Assembly (NCBI GenBank): GCA_015501605.1
Contig: JADNRZ010000003.1
Coordinates: 310,001 to 374,000, forward strand
Direction of reading: 5' to 3'
Source: Panaeolus papilionaceus
Taxonomy: Eukaryota; Basidiomycota; Agaricomycetes; Agaricales
DNA length: 64,000 nt
Shown: one piece after another, positions 1-10,439 of the stretch
Position numbering within the stretch: the first letter of the stretch is position 1
Layout of the letters: the number at the start of each line of letters is the position of its first letter
Notes under the pieces: model-generated
Database searches by the model: none
The model's input: the letters and a program-made list of their open reading frames with translations, nothing else
What the model was told of the DNA's origin: nothing
Position numbers and translations under genes: made by a program

Positions 1-91
1 AAACTGTCTTCCAAATTGGAGTGTCGCTTGGCGAGTGTGTAGAGCTGTTGAGCTTCAACAGTGGCTGACAAAAGTGTTGCACGCTTTGACA
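1..91 (-). CDS. Possible partial exon of a gene running off the left edge
   Basis: On the minus strand this stretch is open for about 30 codons and reads like real protein (Ser-Lys-Arg-Ala-Thr-Leu-Leu, then an Ala/Gln/Leu-rich helix-like run). It follows a possible splice acceptor (TCAG at about 92-95) and an AT-rich intron-like stretch. The rest of the gene lies outside the window. No family is recognisable from so short a piece, and it could be chance. Confidence 0.25.
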
Positions 92-234
92 CTGACGATT
101 TAAATTGTATTTTATTAAGTAGATTCAAATATATAAATGCTATGTATATGTGATTCTAAAAAAGAAAATAAAAATTGAGAGGCAATTTGGTAACAACCAA
201 AAAAGCTGCACCTAAATTTGCTTTCTCTTTTTAG

Positions 235-252
235 CAATCTCCAACGACCAAG
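235..252 (+). other. Possible short non-coding exon upstream of snoRNA copy 1
   Basis: A pyrimidine-rich acceptor (ending TTTTTAG) precedes 18 bases ending in CAACGACCAAG, followed at once by a GTGAGC donor. The 3' end matches the exon end before snoRNA copy 2 (CAACAACCAAG at 35215-35225 on the minus strand). This suggests the two snoRNAs come from related host transcripts. Whether the 18-base segment is a whole exon is a guess. Confidence 0.35.
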
Positions 253-275
253 GTGAGCTTCAATTCCGTTTTTTT

Positions 276-367
276 ATTAATGATGATCCAAGATTATATG
301 ATACTTTACCACATTCCGAATAAACTTTGTGGGATACTATAATTGATTTCAGCCTTGTCTGATGGAA
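276..367 (+). ncRNA. C/D-box snoRNA-like element, copy 1
   Basis: C box ATGATGA is at 280-286 and D box CTGA at 359-362. The element starts about 25 bases after a GTGAGC donor, as intronic snoRNAs do. Just upstream of the D box, TTTCAGCCTTG (347-357) is complementary to CAAGGCTGAAA, which I recall as a universal segment of small-subunit rRNA. By the D+5 rule it would direct 2'-O-methylation of the first G of that CAAGG. In yeast a methylated G near position 1126 lies in this area and is assigned to snR41; I infer functional equivalence only tentatively. An internal CCACA/TGTGG stem is conserved in both copies. A near-identical copy lies at 35089-35182 on the other strand. Confidence 0.7.
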
Positions 368-375
368 TGCTAGAC

Positions 376-930
376 CCATTGGGACGCCACACCCATGTGC
401 ATTCAAACTGATTCATTGGAAAAGTTCGAGAAATAATACATACATCGCAAGAAAGGGACGATTGAAAGGACTATAGCAAACAACAAGCCCGGACAAGAAG
501 GATAAGGATGCGTCCTCAGAGGACACCGTGTCTCCCTTGCGGGCTTATTGTTCCGACTGATAAATACAATTTCGAGGAAAGTGTGAAGATGGGTTGGGAG
601 AGAAGACGAGATATTTCTGGCGAGAAAATTTTTGTACATATAAGAGACGAGAGGGCAATCATGGAAACCGCAAAATACGTTGATACGAGGAAAAGGAAAA
701 GAAACCATGCTGTTGTTCATGTACGCAATTGAAGGCGCGGGGGGAGGGGAGTTGATGAAAGATTGGAGAGACCATGATTTCGTGAAAGGGTAACAAATTT
801 CGTCCATCTGGAAGTGGCAATGGGTCGTATCATAAGGGAAAAGACAAGGGAGGCGCGTGTTACGAGTCAAAAAGGGGAGAGCACAACTGCAACAGGAGCA
901 GTGCCAACACCATGAGCGATTTCAAGTGAA
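376..930. other. Intergenic, no gene seen
   Basis: Open frames exist on both strands here, but none has a family signature or splice structure. The stretch probably holds the 3' flank of the bHLH gene. Confidence 0.5.
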
Positions 931-2393
931 CTAGTCAGTTCGTTGTCGCTTGACATCTCGATCTGATTCACTGGTGGTGGTGGCTTCTGCAGCCGCAGCT
1001 TCTCCTGTCTCATCTACACTCCTTCTTTTCGTACCAGCGGTGCCAGCCTCTTCTGCTGGGGGAGCAGAGCTAACACCAGAGACACTCTTGCGAAGGGTCG
1101 TCAGCTCGGTCTCCAATCGGGCGCGCGCCTGACGTTCCTCCTCCCATGCACGTTTGACATCTTCCAACTGGGACTGCAAATCGCCCATGGCTTGATCCAT
1201 CAACAGTTTTTCTAGCGTCCATTTCTCAATGTTGCGAGCTTCATTCTCTTTGAGGTGGTGGATGTACTGCACTGCACGAGCAAGGATAGCTCCTTTAGCC
1301 TTCTCGCCTGATCCGTTGGGCACGATACGACCAAGCTCGTTGATGCCTTCGTTGATGTTGCCACGACGTCTTCGCTCAACTTCTTTCTGATTATAACGTC
1401 AGTCACATATGTTGCAATAAATCAAATCGAGGAAGCCATACATGGTTGTCCTTTCTTTGGCGGGTCCACTCGTCACTGCCCATCGTAGCACTGCGGCCAC
1501 CTCGACGGCCACCTGTACTAGTTGTGGCAGGAGCAGAGGCAGGAGGAACCTGAGCGTCCTTAGGCACTGGCTGTCCAACGGCACCATTCTGCATCTGTTC
1601 ACCCGAGTCCTCTGGCCTTGGTACGGCTTGAGGGTGAGGCTGTTGTTGCTGGACGTTAAGTGGAGGGGCTTGAATCGCAACAGCGCTCAGCTGGCCAAGA
1701 TTAGGAGGTCCCCGAGGATGAGATGACGGGCCTGGGTCATTGATTCCGGGAAGTCCAGTTGCTGCCCCTGGAGGGAAGTGAACCGGTAGCTGAGGTGCGC
1801 CAAAGGGTGCTTGTGCCAAGTTAGATAGAGCTTGGGCAGCATCTTCCTTCTGGTTAGTCCCCTGGTCGGCGATCTGAGGATTGGAAGTGTCAGATGGAAT
1901 TGATCGATAAAAAAAATTGAACGCAGAAGGAGAAAGTCGAAAAATGATCATTTGGCTTTTGTCACGACACTAGAACAGTAAATCAGGTGTCGCGTAGGAG
2001 ACCCTCAATGATTTCCCGTGACTGGGGGTCGCGCGCTCGTGCTCATCGTCGCGATAGTCACGTGTAGATTAATTAACAAGGGGCCCTGCACATGCGCGAA
2101 TGCGATAAAACAGGGACATATAAAGGACGATGAAAGCCAGAGAACTCGAAGATGAACAACCGTCAAGAGTCTAAGGAACAATGGGGGCTCACCTTACCGA
2201 AAACACCAGGTAGTGAACGAAGCAAATTCAGTATCTGGTTCTGGTCAAGACCCGCAAACTGCAGGTTTGCCATCTCTGTCGGTGTAGCATTTGCAGGAGG
2301 TTGGGCCGTAGGAGGTGGTGCTTGAGCTGTTGGTGGAGGTCCTGCAGGGTGTGAGAGAGCTGGGTCATGGGTAGTGGGTGTTGCTGGTGCCAT
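931..2393 (-). CDS. bHLH transcription factor (CBF1/USF-like basic region)
   Basis: Three exons are read on the minus strand. The first (about 2393-2208) encodes an Ala/Pro/Thr-rich start and a short helix (QNQILNLLRSLPGVFGK). The second (about 1880-1444) is Gln/Pro-rich and disordered, ending RKDNH. The third (about 1387-931) carries the DNA-binding part: KEVERRRRGNINEGINELG, a loop, then GAILARAVQYIHHLKENE, followed by a long Glu/Arg-rich coiled coil and a disordered acidic/Thr tail. His, Glu and Arg of the basic region are all present (H..E..RR). That is the CACGTG-binding class seen in Cbf1 and USF. It probably acts in the nucleus as a dimer. A CACGTG site lies in its own first intron (2059-2064), which suggests self-control. 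The exact orthology (Cbf1 or another bHLH-zip) is not settled. Confidence 0.88.
2059..2064. promoter_or_regulatory. CACGTG E-box in first intron of the bHLH gene
   Basis: A perfect palindromic E-box sits within TCACGTGTAGAT, a 12-mer that recurs upstream of the Lon gene (49756-49767). The bHLH protein of this locus has the residues expected to bind CACGTG, so it may regulate itself. Only the motif is seen. Confidence 0.4.
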
Positions 2394-3380
2394 TATTGAT
2401 TAAAAAATATGGGTTATCGGAGATTTCTGAGCGTTATTCAGACAGGAAATGTTCCAAATCGATTGTTATAGGGAGAACTGGGTCTGGGTCGTTGGAGGTT
2501 GTCTGAGAAAGGAGCAATGGAGGTGGTGGTAGGGTTGTTAAGTGAGTTTTGCAGCTATAAAAAATCGGTAAGTTGGTATGAACTTAGAAATTCAGCCTTA
2601 TTCAAGAAATAAAGGCAGAATTAATTGTGCAAGGCGGGATTCAGGTTGTCTGCGATGGCGGGGTCGATATTGAGAGGGGATTGGGATATGGGGGGCGTGA
2701 AAGTCACGGACAGAGGTCGTGATCAGAGACAGACCTTGTGACTTCAAAGTCATCAACAAATCACGCTCTTCCCACGCCACAGCGTCGGATGACCAAACTT
2801 CGGCTTCTTTGCGGCAAAAATTCTCTCACATGAATGAGCCACCACCCTCAAAGGCCTTGCTTGGACTTGTCCAGAATTCGTTTCTTGAATTCAATTCCTA
2901 AATCTAATCTAAACCATAGTTAGCCGGATGACATAGCGTGGAATGGGCAATATCTTAGAGGAAAGTTGTTTACATACCAAGTCTAAGAAGAGAGGCAAAC
3001 ACACACCTAAATATTTGCACAACAAATGATACAAAGGGTGTCTTTCAAGCTGAAGCCCCAAGAAAGTGAACTGGCCAGAGCATGTGTGAATATTCTTAGG
3101 ATCATGGACGAGAAAGGGCGAAGAAAAGGATTTACTAGTACAACACATTTTACAAGAATGAGCTTTGAAAGAAAATCCAAGATAAAAGCAATAGAATGAA
3201 CGAAAAAGAATAAGAATCCAAAAAGAAGTAAAAACAAGGTGATATCAACATTTTGGATGAGACGAACAGCAGGGGCTGTGAATCATGAATTATCGTGGGT
3301 CAATTCCCATAGACTCGTAGAGGATCCAAAACCTCAATAGACATGAAAATGCGTAAGTACATATAGCACCTCCCCTGTTG
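2394..3380. other. Intergenic, AT-rich, no gene seen
   Basis: The left part is the probable promoter and leader of the bHLH gene. At 2909-3237 the minus strand has short Phe/Leu-rich frames that follow from AT-rich sequence and have no recognisable domain. Confidence 0.5.
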
Positions 3381-3381
3381 C

Positions 3382-5290
3382 TATGACCCAAGGAATCCAT
3401 GTAGCGAGGGTCTGTGACAGGTTCAGCTTCCAGAAGAAAATAAAAGGTGGGATTTCAACTCACCTTAGACGGGCAGGCTGAGGGGCAGGCAACGAACTTG
3501 CTATAAACCAAGCCAGTCAAGAAGGCTGAAGCGAAGAGTATATGATAATCACTGACCTGTTTCTATGTCACCAGTTTCCGATGGCAGCATGGACGACTCC
3601 AATTCCGAAGCCTCTACGATTCGAGCACGATAATTCAAGGTAAAGAGCATCGTTAAGGAGTATGCTCGCCCAACAATAAATCCTATGGCGGTCGAAACTG
3701 GGGAAATAACGTGTAAGTTAAACGACATCTAGGTGCATGAAGAAAACGTCACACCTCCAGCTTCGGGTTTAGCTACAAAAGCAATCAAGTCAGCGAGACT
3801 TAATGCTGTCGTTATACCACCCGTAGTAATGGCCATGGAAGATATTTTGCGAATAAGTCTGTTGATGAGTCAGAAATGATCAAAGTAAATCACTTGGGAG
3901 GTAAATCAACATTCTCGTTGTTCTCGTATGTATTGGGGTGGCGCGTAGCTGCCAGAGTAGGGCGACGGTTATAACCACGTCCGTCAGCGCTCCCGTTCCA
4001 AACGCCGCCCTAAGTGCAATGAACAAAAAGTCGAACATCAGCGATAAGTGTATCTTACGAGACCATATAAACATCCTGATAACGAGTTGAAAGTGTGCGC
4101 TCCTTTGCAATGGTTATCCCGGTTAACAGCACAAAAAAAGTAAACTGGATGCCTCGTCAGGCAACCGATTGAGAGCGGTAGTTGGGGACCAACCGTGACA
4201 ATTGTAAGAATAAGAATAATCCCGCAGATAATATAACTCTTTGACCTGTCATGGCTGGTGAGTACTCATGTTACTCAGTTACCAGTGCTGGATCACCTAC
4301 AGAATAAATACACGGCGATTCATGAAAGTATGGACAATAGCGGCAACGATAGCAGTGCATAGCACCCAAACACTCAGCGACCAGAGTGGCGGTTGGATCG
4401 ACGCACCACGCCCTGAAGATGAAACGTGTATTAGCGGGGAAGGTCTGACTGAGCCTGTCAAAGATACATCCCATCCACACGTACATGCAAAGGTGATAGA
4501 AAGCTGTGAATAATACTGAGCGAGCAGTTCTATGTAAATTTTCCTGGAACTCACCAGATAACTGGTAGCAAGTGTCCCCACAGTTCCAATGGTATCAAAG
4601 AACAATGTCGCTATGACCGCATATTTGATGACTTTTGGGTCATCTCGAGAGCGTTTTGAAATAAAATAAATGTAGACAAATACGATCTCAATGGTGAAGA
4701 GAATCAAGTTGAAGTATGCCCCTATAAGAAGTGCTCTGCAACATGTGCATTAGTTATCATGATCTCCCGACGAACTTGTCAACAATTACCCTTGTGATAG
4801 ATGTATGTTAGCCATGTGCCATAGATACTCGACCTTCAGGGCAGGGTTTGGGGTAACAGAGAGCCTAGGAATTCCCCGTAGACTGATGGTAGAAATGGAA
4901 AAGACTTAAGCTTGACAAGTGTAAGACGAAGATGGACCTCAGTTTGAGGCATGTACTGAGACATTTTATCTTGAATTGAAGCTGAATAAGCTCTTCGGCG
5001 CAACTCTTGAGCGTCTCAGCTGCCGCGATCATGTTACGAAACCTACCACTGAATCGTGGAACTTGACGCCGCATGGAGTGATAGCAATGTCAAACAGCGA
5101 AATTAGAAACGAAGTGCAATATATGCTCACCTGGGACAATGCGACAACATAATCATCAGTGCCGATCGTGTCGGCATTCCACGGAGTGAATCCAGTTTAT
5201 CAGGACAATTCGTGACATTTCCAGATTCTTCGGAATCGCCGTCGAAGCTTTCCTCGTGCCGTCGAGCTATATACTCTTTAAACAACCATA
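3382..5290. repeat. Tandem duplication unit A (intact membrane gene)
   Basis: This block matches 5570-7400 in order and orientation. The right-hand flank of both genes carries the same text (tgacccaaggaa.ccatg at about 3383 and 5573), the coding exons are collinear, and the 5' leaders share a run around agggtttt at about 4842 and 6905. Percent identity was not computed. Confidence 0.75.
3549..4815 (-). CDS. Multi-pass membrane protein, DUF6534-type, copy A
   Basis: The start MANIHLSQ at 4815 splices (GT donor) to GALLIGAYFNLILF, the usual first helix of basidiomycete DUF6534 proteins. Further helices follow: TLFFDTIGTVGTLATSYL, WSLSVWVLCTAIVAAIVH, SYIICGIILILTIVT, GTGALTDVVITVALLWQL and, near the end, AIGFIVGRAYSLTMLFTLN. 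A short cytosolic tail ends ETGQ. About six to seven helices are expected in the plasma or an inner membrane; the role of the family is unknown. The segment between helices 2 and 3 (4395-4550) can be read through or spliced, so that model is uncertain. A decayed duplicate lies immediately upstream (5626-6879). Confidence 0.72.
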
Positions 5291-5569
5291 GTTATGAGTG
5301 GTAAATCGTTCATTAAACAACGCTTAATGACACCCAACTGTGAATAACAAGAAGTAGGGAGCCTAGCTGCAAAAAGTGCTGAGAGACGAGGCCTGGAAAC
5401 AATGGTGTGGTATCCAACTCGCAGAACTAAGGTTTGTCCCTTTGCCTGATTCGATGCAACCAAAACAACCGCGTTGCGAATGGATGTACAACATCATGAT
5501 CAAAACTAGGAGCCGTCAGTTTTGTCCGCATCTCGTATGGCCTTATAAACGTGAAAAGGTGAAAGCCGA

Positions 5570-7400
5570 CAGTGACCCAAGGAAGCCATGCAGCGAAGGT
5601 CTAAAAAAGGTTCAGCCTCAATAACTCAAGGTGATTGTTTCTTCAAGAGGGAAACTGGCCTTGTGCGGATGGGCGCAGGGAGGGACAGCGGACTCCCTGT
5701 GACTAAGTTAGACGATGAGGTAGAAGCGAACAGGTTCGATAATGGCGCACCCGTTTCGACGCCCCTAGTCTCCGATGGCAATGTGGACGACTCTAGGACC
5801 GAATTCTCGACCATCCGAGAACGATAATTCTATGTAAAGAGCATTGTTAGAAAATATGCTCTTCCAAGAACAAAACCTATTGCCGTCAACACTGGAGAAT
5901 ATTTAGTTCAAAACTACGAGGTCGATGTGCATGAAGCAGATGCTGTACCTCGAGTGTTGAGCTTGGCTACAAACGCAAATAACTCAACTAAACTTATAGC
6001 TGTCGTTATACCACCCGTGGTAACAGCGATGGAAGAAATTTTGCGGACAAGCCTGATTTCGATCAGAAAAAGATAAAGGACATTTTGAGAAAATGAACAT
6101 ACCTTCTCGTGGCTCTCGTATGTATCAGATAGGCCCTGAGTTCCCAAAGTAGGACTACAGTGATGCTCATGTCCGTCAACGATCCTGTTCCAAGCGATAT
6201 CTTAAGAACAGTGAACAAAATTTAAAAGTAAGAGAGGTAGAGTGTCTTACACAGCCATATAGGTGTCTTGATGGCGATTCGCAAGAGTGCGACCCTTTCC
6301 AATAGTGATACCAATAATCAGAACTGCAAAAGTAAACTGGGTGCTCCTGTAATTAATTTAGTTTGGAGACCAAGCGAAGAGCCCACAGCGACCACGGTCA
6401 ATATGACAATGATGCCGCAGACAATATAGTTCCTTGACCTATCATGACTGGTGACTGGATTGACGCATCACGCCCTGGATATAAAACATAAGTTAGTGGG
6501 GGAAGTTCCGAACCCGCTAAATATTCTCCCAGTCCGCATACATGAAAAATTAACGGACAGCTGTGTATAACGTGGAACTAGCAGTTGTGAAGACCTTTCC
6601 CTGGACTCACCAAATAACAGGTAGCAAGTGTCCCCATAGTTCCGATAGTATCGAATAACAGCATCGCTATGACGGCGCGTTTAATGATTTTAAGGTCATT
6701 TTGAGGGCGTTTTGAAGTAAAGTAAACGTAAACAAAAACAACTCCAAGGGTGTACAAAATCAAGTTTATGTATGCCCCTATAAGAAGTGCCCTGCGAAAT
6801 TTTATTAGTTATCATGATCTCCACTGAAATTGAACAGTCAGAACGAAACTTGCCCCACTGATATATGAATGTCAGCCATGTGCCATATATACTCAACTTT
6901 CAAGGTAGGGTTTTAGGCAAAAATAGCCTATTGAATCACTGTGTACTAATGATGCCGATGCAGATGAAGTATGGAACTTATACAACAGTCTGACGTTTTG
7001 TGCTGCATGAAACAATGAAACGGTGCTTAAAAGCTCTTGCACGCAACCCTCGAATGAAGAGATTAGACTTGTGCCTCTCTTGTATTGGCATATATTGCGC
7101 ATCAGCTGCAGCTTTCATCTTCAGATTTGTCTTACAGAAACTGCTAGATTGTGGAAATGTTACTGCATGAATGCATTGAACTGGTCTGTATAATAAAATA
7201 ATGATAAAAATTTTACTCACCTGGTACAGAAAGAAACCTCCAATGTTGAAGGACTTGAGTCAGTTCCCGTAATGCCATCATGTTGAGGGCTTCAAGTTTT
7301 AACCACTGGCAAACCAAACGACATTTTCGACCTTTTCAGGATCCCCAAGGATTCTTTGGATTGTCGTTAGATCGTCGAGCCCCATGCTCTTCAAACTGCA
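5570..7400. repeat. Tandem duplication unit B (decayed membrane gene)
   Basis: Second unit of the duplication described at 3382-5290. It includes the same 3' flank, the exons and the 5' leader with a splice donor (cagGTGAGT near 7220, matching one near 5132 in unit A). Confidence 0.75.
5626..6879 (-). pseudogene. DUF6534-type membrane gene, copy B, probably broken
   Basis: The start MADIHISV at 6879 and the first two helices (GALLIGAYINLILYTLGV; LLFDTIGTMGTLATCYL) closely match copy A. The first intron (6792-6853) begins GCAAGT instead of GT. About 131 bases that hold helix 3 in copy A (4262-4392) are missing, with the junction near 6451-6460, and the frame is lost there. In the last helix a TAG (5830-5832) replaces the Leu codon of copy A (MLFT-stop-NYR against MLFTLNYR). 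Beyond it the frame stays open to 5626 with a recognisable tail. The later exons are otherwise well kept, so the decay looks recent. A truncated product cannot be excluded. Confidence 0.7.
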
Positions 7401-8960
7401 ACAGTTACCCGTGACGAATTATTGGTTCAATAATGCTTGATTGTAGCCAAATGTTGTCATCTTTTAGGATGTAAAAGCATTTGCTAGCTCGGATTGTAAG
7501 TGGTAAGCGATGAATAAGGTATAGGAGCGACTTCCAGCGCTGGACTCAACTTTGTTTGGCTGCTTGATGCTGGCAAAACAGTTGCGTCGCGTGTAGCCAA
7601 TGAGCCTCTTCTCCATCACTTCCATCCGCGGTTATGCAAGTTCTTTCACTGTCAAGGTCAGGTGTTGGCGTCGCAAATAATATAGCTAAACACACTGGCA
7701 TCCACCTACGAGGTTACCGAATGCGACGAGTGACGAGCTCGAGGATCCATGAGGAGGGTTTGTTTCGCACAAATACATACGCCAGTGGATCCTCAACGAT
7801 GCACAAGATACGACAGGCTGTCACTCGGATGTGATTCTCGATGACCTTGACCTGCGGATGTAGTGATGATTTACCCGGATTTTCGAGGTCTCGTGCACCT
7901 CCATTGGGTGCTATTAGTATTTGTATGATATGCATCTGTCAGTCAGTATTCAGGAGTTGTCCAGCATCGCATGGCAGGATGAAAATACGAGGGTAAAGTC
8001 CATACATTTTACTTCTCCTTGTGCCTCACTCCACTAATGTCAATTTATAGCAGATACGCCCAGGAATTGTTATTCCGCTATCTTGGTGGGCAATTAGAAG
8101 CTGCGCTCACCACAAAAAATTATATTATCTAACGTGTGATCTTTCCTGTGCCTGTGAGTTAGAGGAGTCAATTACAACCACTTTTGTACTTACTGATAGC
8201 AGTAGTAGTGCTGGGAGAGCTATAAAATGAACTGACAGGCATCTTGAACGGTTCTCTGTGGCCCACTTATCTTTGATTGCAACAGGGTAGATGGGCTTCG
8301 GCCGTCTTGCCTCGGAGGCTAAGTGTCCCCAAAATACCACAAGACTCAAGACACGAGCGTCAAACAGCTTCACAGACGTTCGAATCTTACAACACCTGTG
8401 AGTGATTGTGAGGACCCGTATGCTGTGTGAGCTTGCGATTGTTATCAGGTTCCCCCTATCCATTCCCTCTTGATATTAATATTAAAGGCCTTATCTTCTA
8501 GATTCCTATCTGTTGCGGACTTGAGTTGCGGGAGAGCAGTGTCATTCCAAGGCCAAATGACATTCGTACGCAGAGCACCGGCCTCATTCCGGGCTTCCGA
8601 AGCGGTGACAGCTCAAAAAAGGGCGGATTTCATCATCGTTGCTCTCTCAACTACCACGCTGCTGCCAATCTGACCCCGAGAGCCTACATAGGTGTGTGAT
8701 TATCTCTAATACACACCTTCCAGGTATATCCTCCGAATATCCCGCAGTTCTCATTATTATTACATACAGGTCACGATGCCAACTTACAACTATAAGTATA
8801 TAACCCAATCGTTGGACTACACTTTCCTTCCGGTTGGGTGGGGCTTCTAATCGGCATTACTCTCTGCCCGTTGTGGGTCGCAGACCCTCAGGCCCTCCGT
8901 CGACATCTGCTCAACTTCCTCCAGACTTGAGCAACAGGGCTCTTTTGCGCTCTCCCGATC
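7401..8960. other. Intergenic; promoter of the next gene at the right end
   Basis: No convincing gene is seen. A minus-strand open frame of about 112 codons (8125-8463) has no domain signature. A TATA-like stretch (tataagtatataa, about 8791) sits some 165 bases before the ATG at 8961. Confidence 0.45.
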
Positions 8961-10294
8961 ATGACTTATATTCACCCCGAAGCAGCTGCGATGGGCGCGC
9001 TCTTCGCAGAATCTATCCTCTACGGCGCGTACACCCTCACATTTATTGATGTCCTCACGAAGATCTTTCGCACTGAATGCGGAAGATGGAAACCCCGCAC
9101 ACAAATACGTTGGGAAACGCTTGCTGTCGGAATCCTCCTATGGTCAAACGCTACGATAAATGTGTCACTAGGTCTGGTTCGGCAAATGCAACAATACATC
9201 TTTCAGGACGTTTCCAGAAATCATAATATTCAACAAATTGGACAGGACTGGATAAATATTGCAAAGGTGCGTCTCAGCCGTGCGCGATGGCCAGTAGTCT
9301 GCAAACTAATTGAGTCTTTCGGATTTTAGCCGTTCAGCGTCGCTATACAGATTGTCGCCGCGGACGGGTTTCTTGTGCGTGGATCCAATGTTGATACCCG
9401 TCTATATGTAGTCATATACTTACTCTCCCTTGAAACGGTGATAGATATACCGCACCTGGGTATCCTACAATAGGACATGGGGGATCATCCTTCTACCAAG
9501 CGTCATCTGGCTTCTGAGCCTAGGTCAGAGCATTTGGACGCTCTACATCCAAACTAAGCTTCAAGTTGGGGATCGCCTAAATACAGACCTGCTCTTCCCG
9601 CTTTGGTGTGCCATCTGGGGATTCAAGACTTTTATAAATGCATACTGCACCAGTGGGTGTCTCACGCAAGTTTGTTGATTTGACGACTGATGGTGTTGTT
9701 TTAATATAACTTTAGCATCTATCGTCTATCGAATTTATCAGGTCGACAGGAACACGAGCAGTATGAGTAGTTCGTTGTATGACTCAGAAAGCAATGTACC
9801 TCGTGCCGTGCTTCCCATCGTCGCTCGCCGCAAATCCCGAGTCCAAGGAGCCATCTGCATTATTGTCGAATCAGGCCTCATCCTCACCACGTCCTCCATC
9901 ATCGCCTTGGCACTAAACTTACTCAGAAGCAGTGTGGCATACATAACATCAGCAATTGTAGGCTAATTTTATTGAATAACTTCCTTTGGTGACCAAAATA
10001 TCTGACCACAGATTATGGCAGGACATAATCGTAACTGGAATAGCATTCAACCTGATCATCATACGGATATCTAAAGAAAGAGCGAAGGAGCGAATGCATC
10101 GATCCATGTGCCTCACTTCACTCCGTTTTGAAGAAAAGGGGGAGGAACGCCGGGAAGAAGTGGTTCGTCAAGTCCGATGTGCTCAGACGATAGCCAGCGA
10201 TTCCCTAGAGACCTCCAGCATCAAATCAGGCTTCGGAGAGTCGAGCATCATGCAGTTGAACCACACAGAATCGAGACCAGGGGCTAACAGATGA
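8961..10294 (+). CDS. Seven-helix membrane protein of unknown role (basidiomycete type)
   Basis: Five exons can be joined. Exon 1 (8961-9266) starts MTYIHPEAAAMGALFAESI and holds two helices. Exon 2 (from 9330) reads PFSVAIQIVAADGFL. The next begins IYRTWVSYNRTWG and runs through IILLPSVIWLLSLG and LFPLWCAIWGFKTF. Then come SIVYRIYQVDR, a cytosolic loop and ICIIVESGLILTTSSIIAL. The last exon gives DIIVTGIAFNLIIIRI and a charged cytosolic tail. This order (a GALFAE-like start, Y-R-x-W after helix 3, VESG helix, GIAFNLIIIR helix) is common in uncharacterised Agaricomycete membrane proteins. It is not clearly related to the DUF6534 pair next door. A receptor or sensor role is only a guess. Confidence 0.7.
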
Positions 10295-10439
10295 GAGCGC
10301 GAACACGGACGTGATGAATGTATGGTATTTCATGTATAGTTACTTGGTTGTATTGGACAATTGTTGTATTCAATTGTAAATTTCAGGGGTAATACAGTGT
10401 TGTATATCAACATCGCCGTTTGGACAATAGATCTACAAG

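Noticed and set aside
403..870. 155-codon minus-strand open frame
   Set aside because: Pro/Phe/Ser/Cys-rich, no domain, lies in the flank of the bHLH gene; looks like chance.
2909..3237. Phe/Leu-rich minus-strand frames resembling membrane segments
   Set aside because: The composition follows from AT-rich DNA; no family pattern and no splice context.
4865..5290. Possible separate small gene upstream of DUF6534 copy A
   Set aside because: It is part of the duplicated leader shared with unit B and has splice donors but no conserved frame; more likely untranslated leader exons.
5705..5745. tRNA-like GGTTCGATA stretch
   Set aside because: No acceptor stem, anticodon arm or D arm could be paired around it.
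8125..8463. 112-codon minus-strand frame
   Set aside because: No recognisable motif, no helix order matching the neighbouring membrane families.
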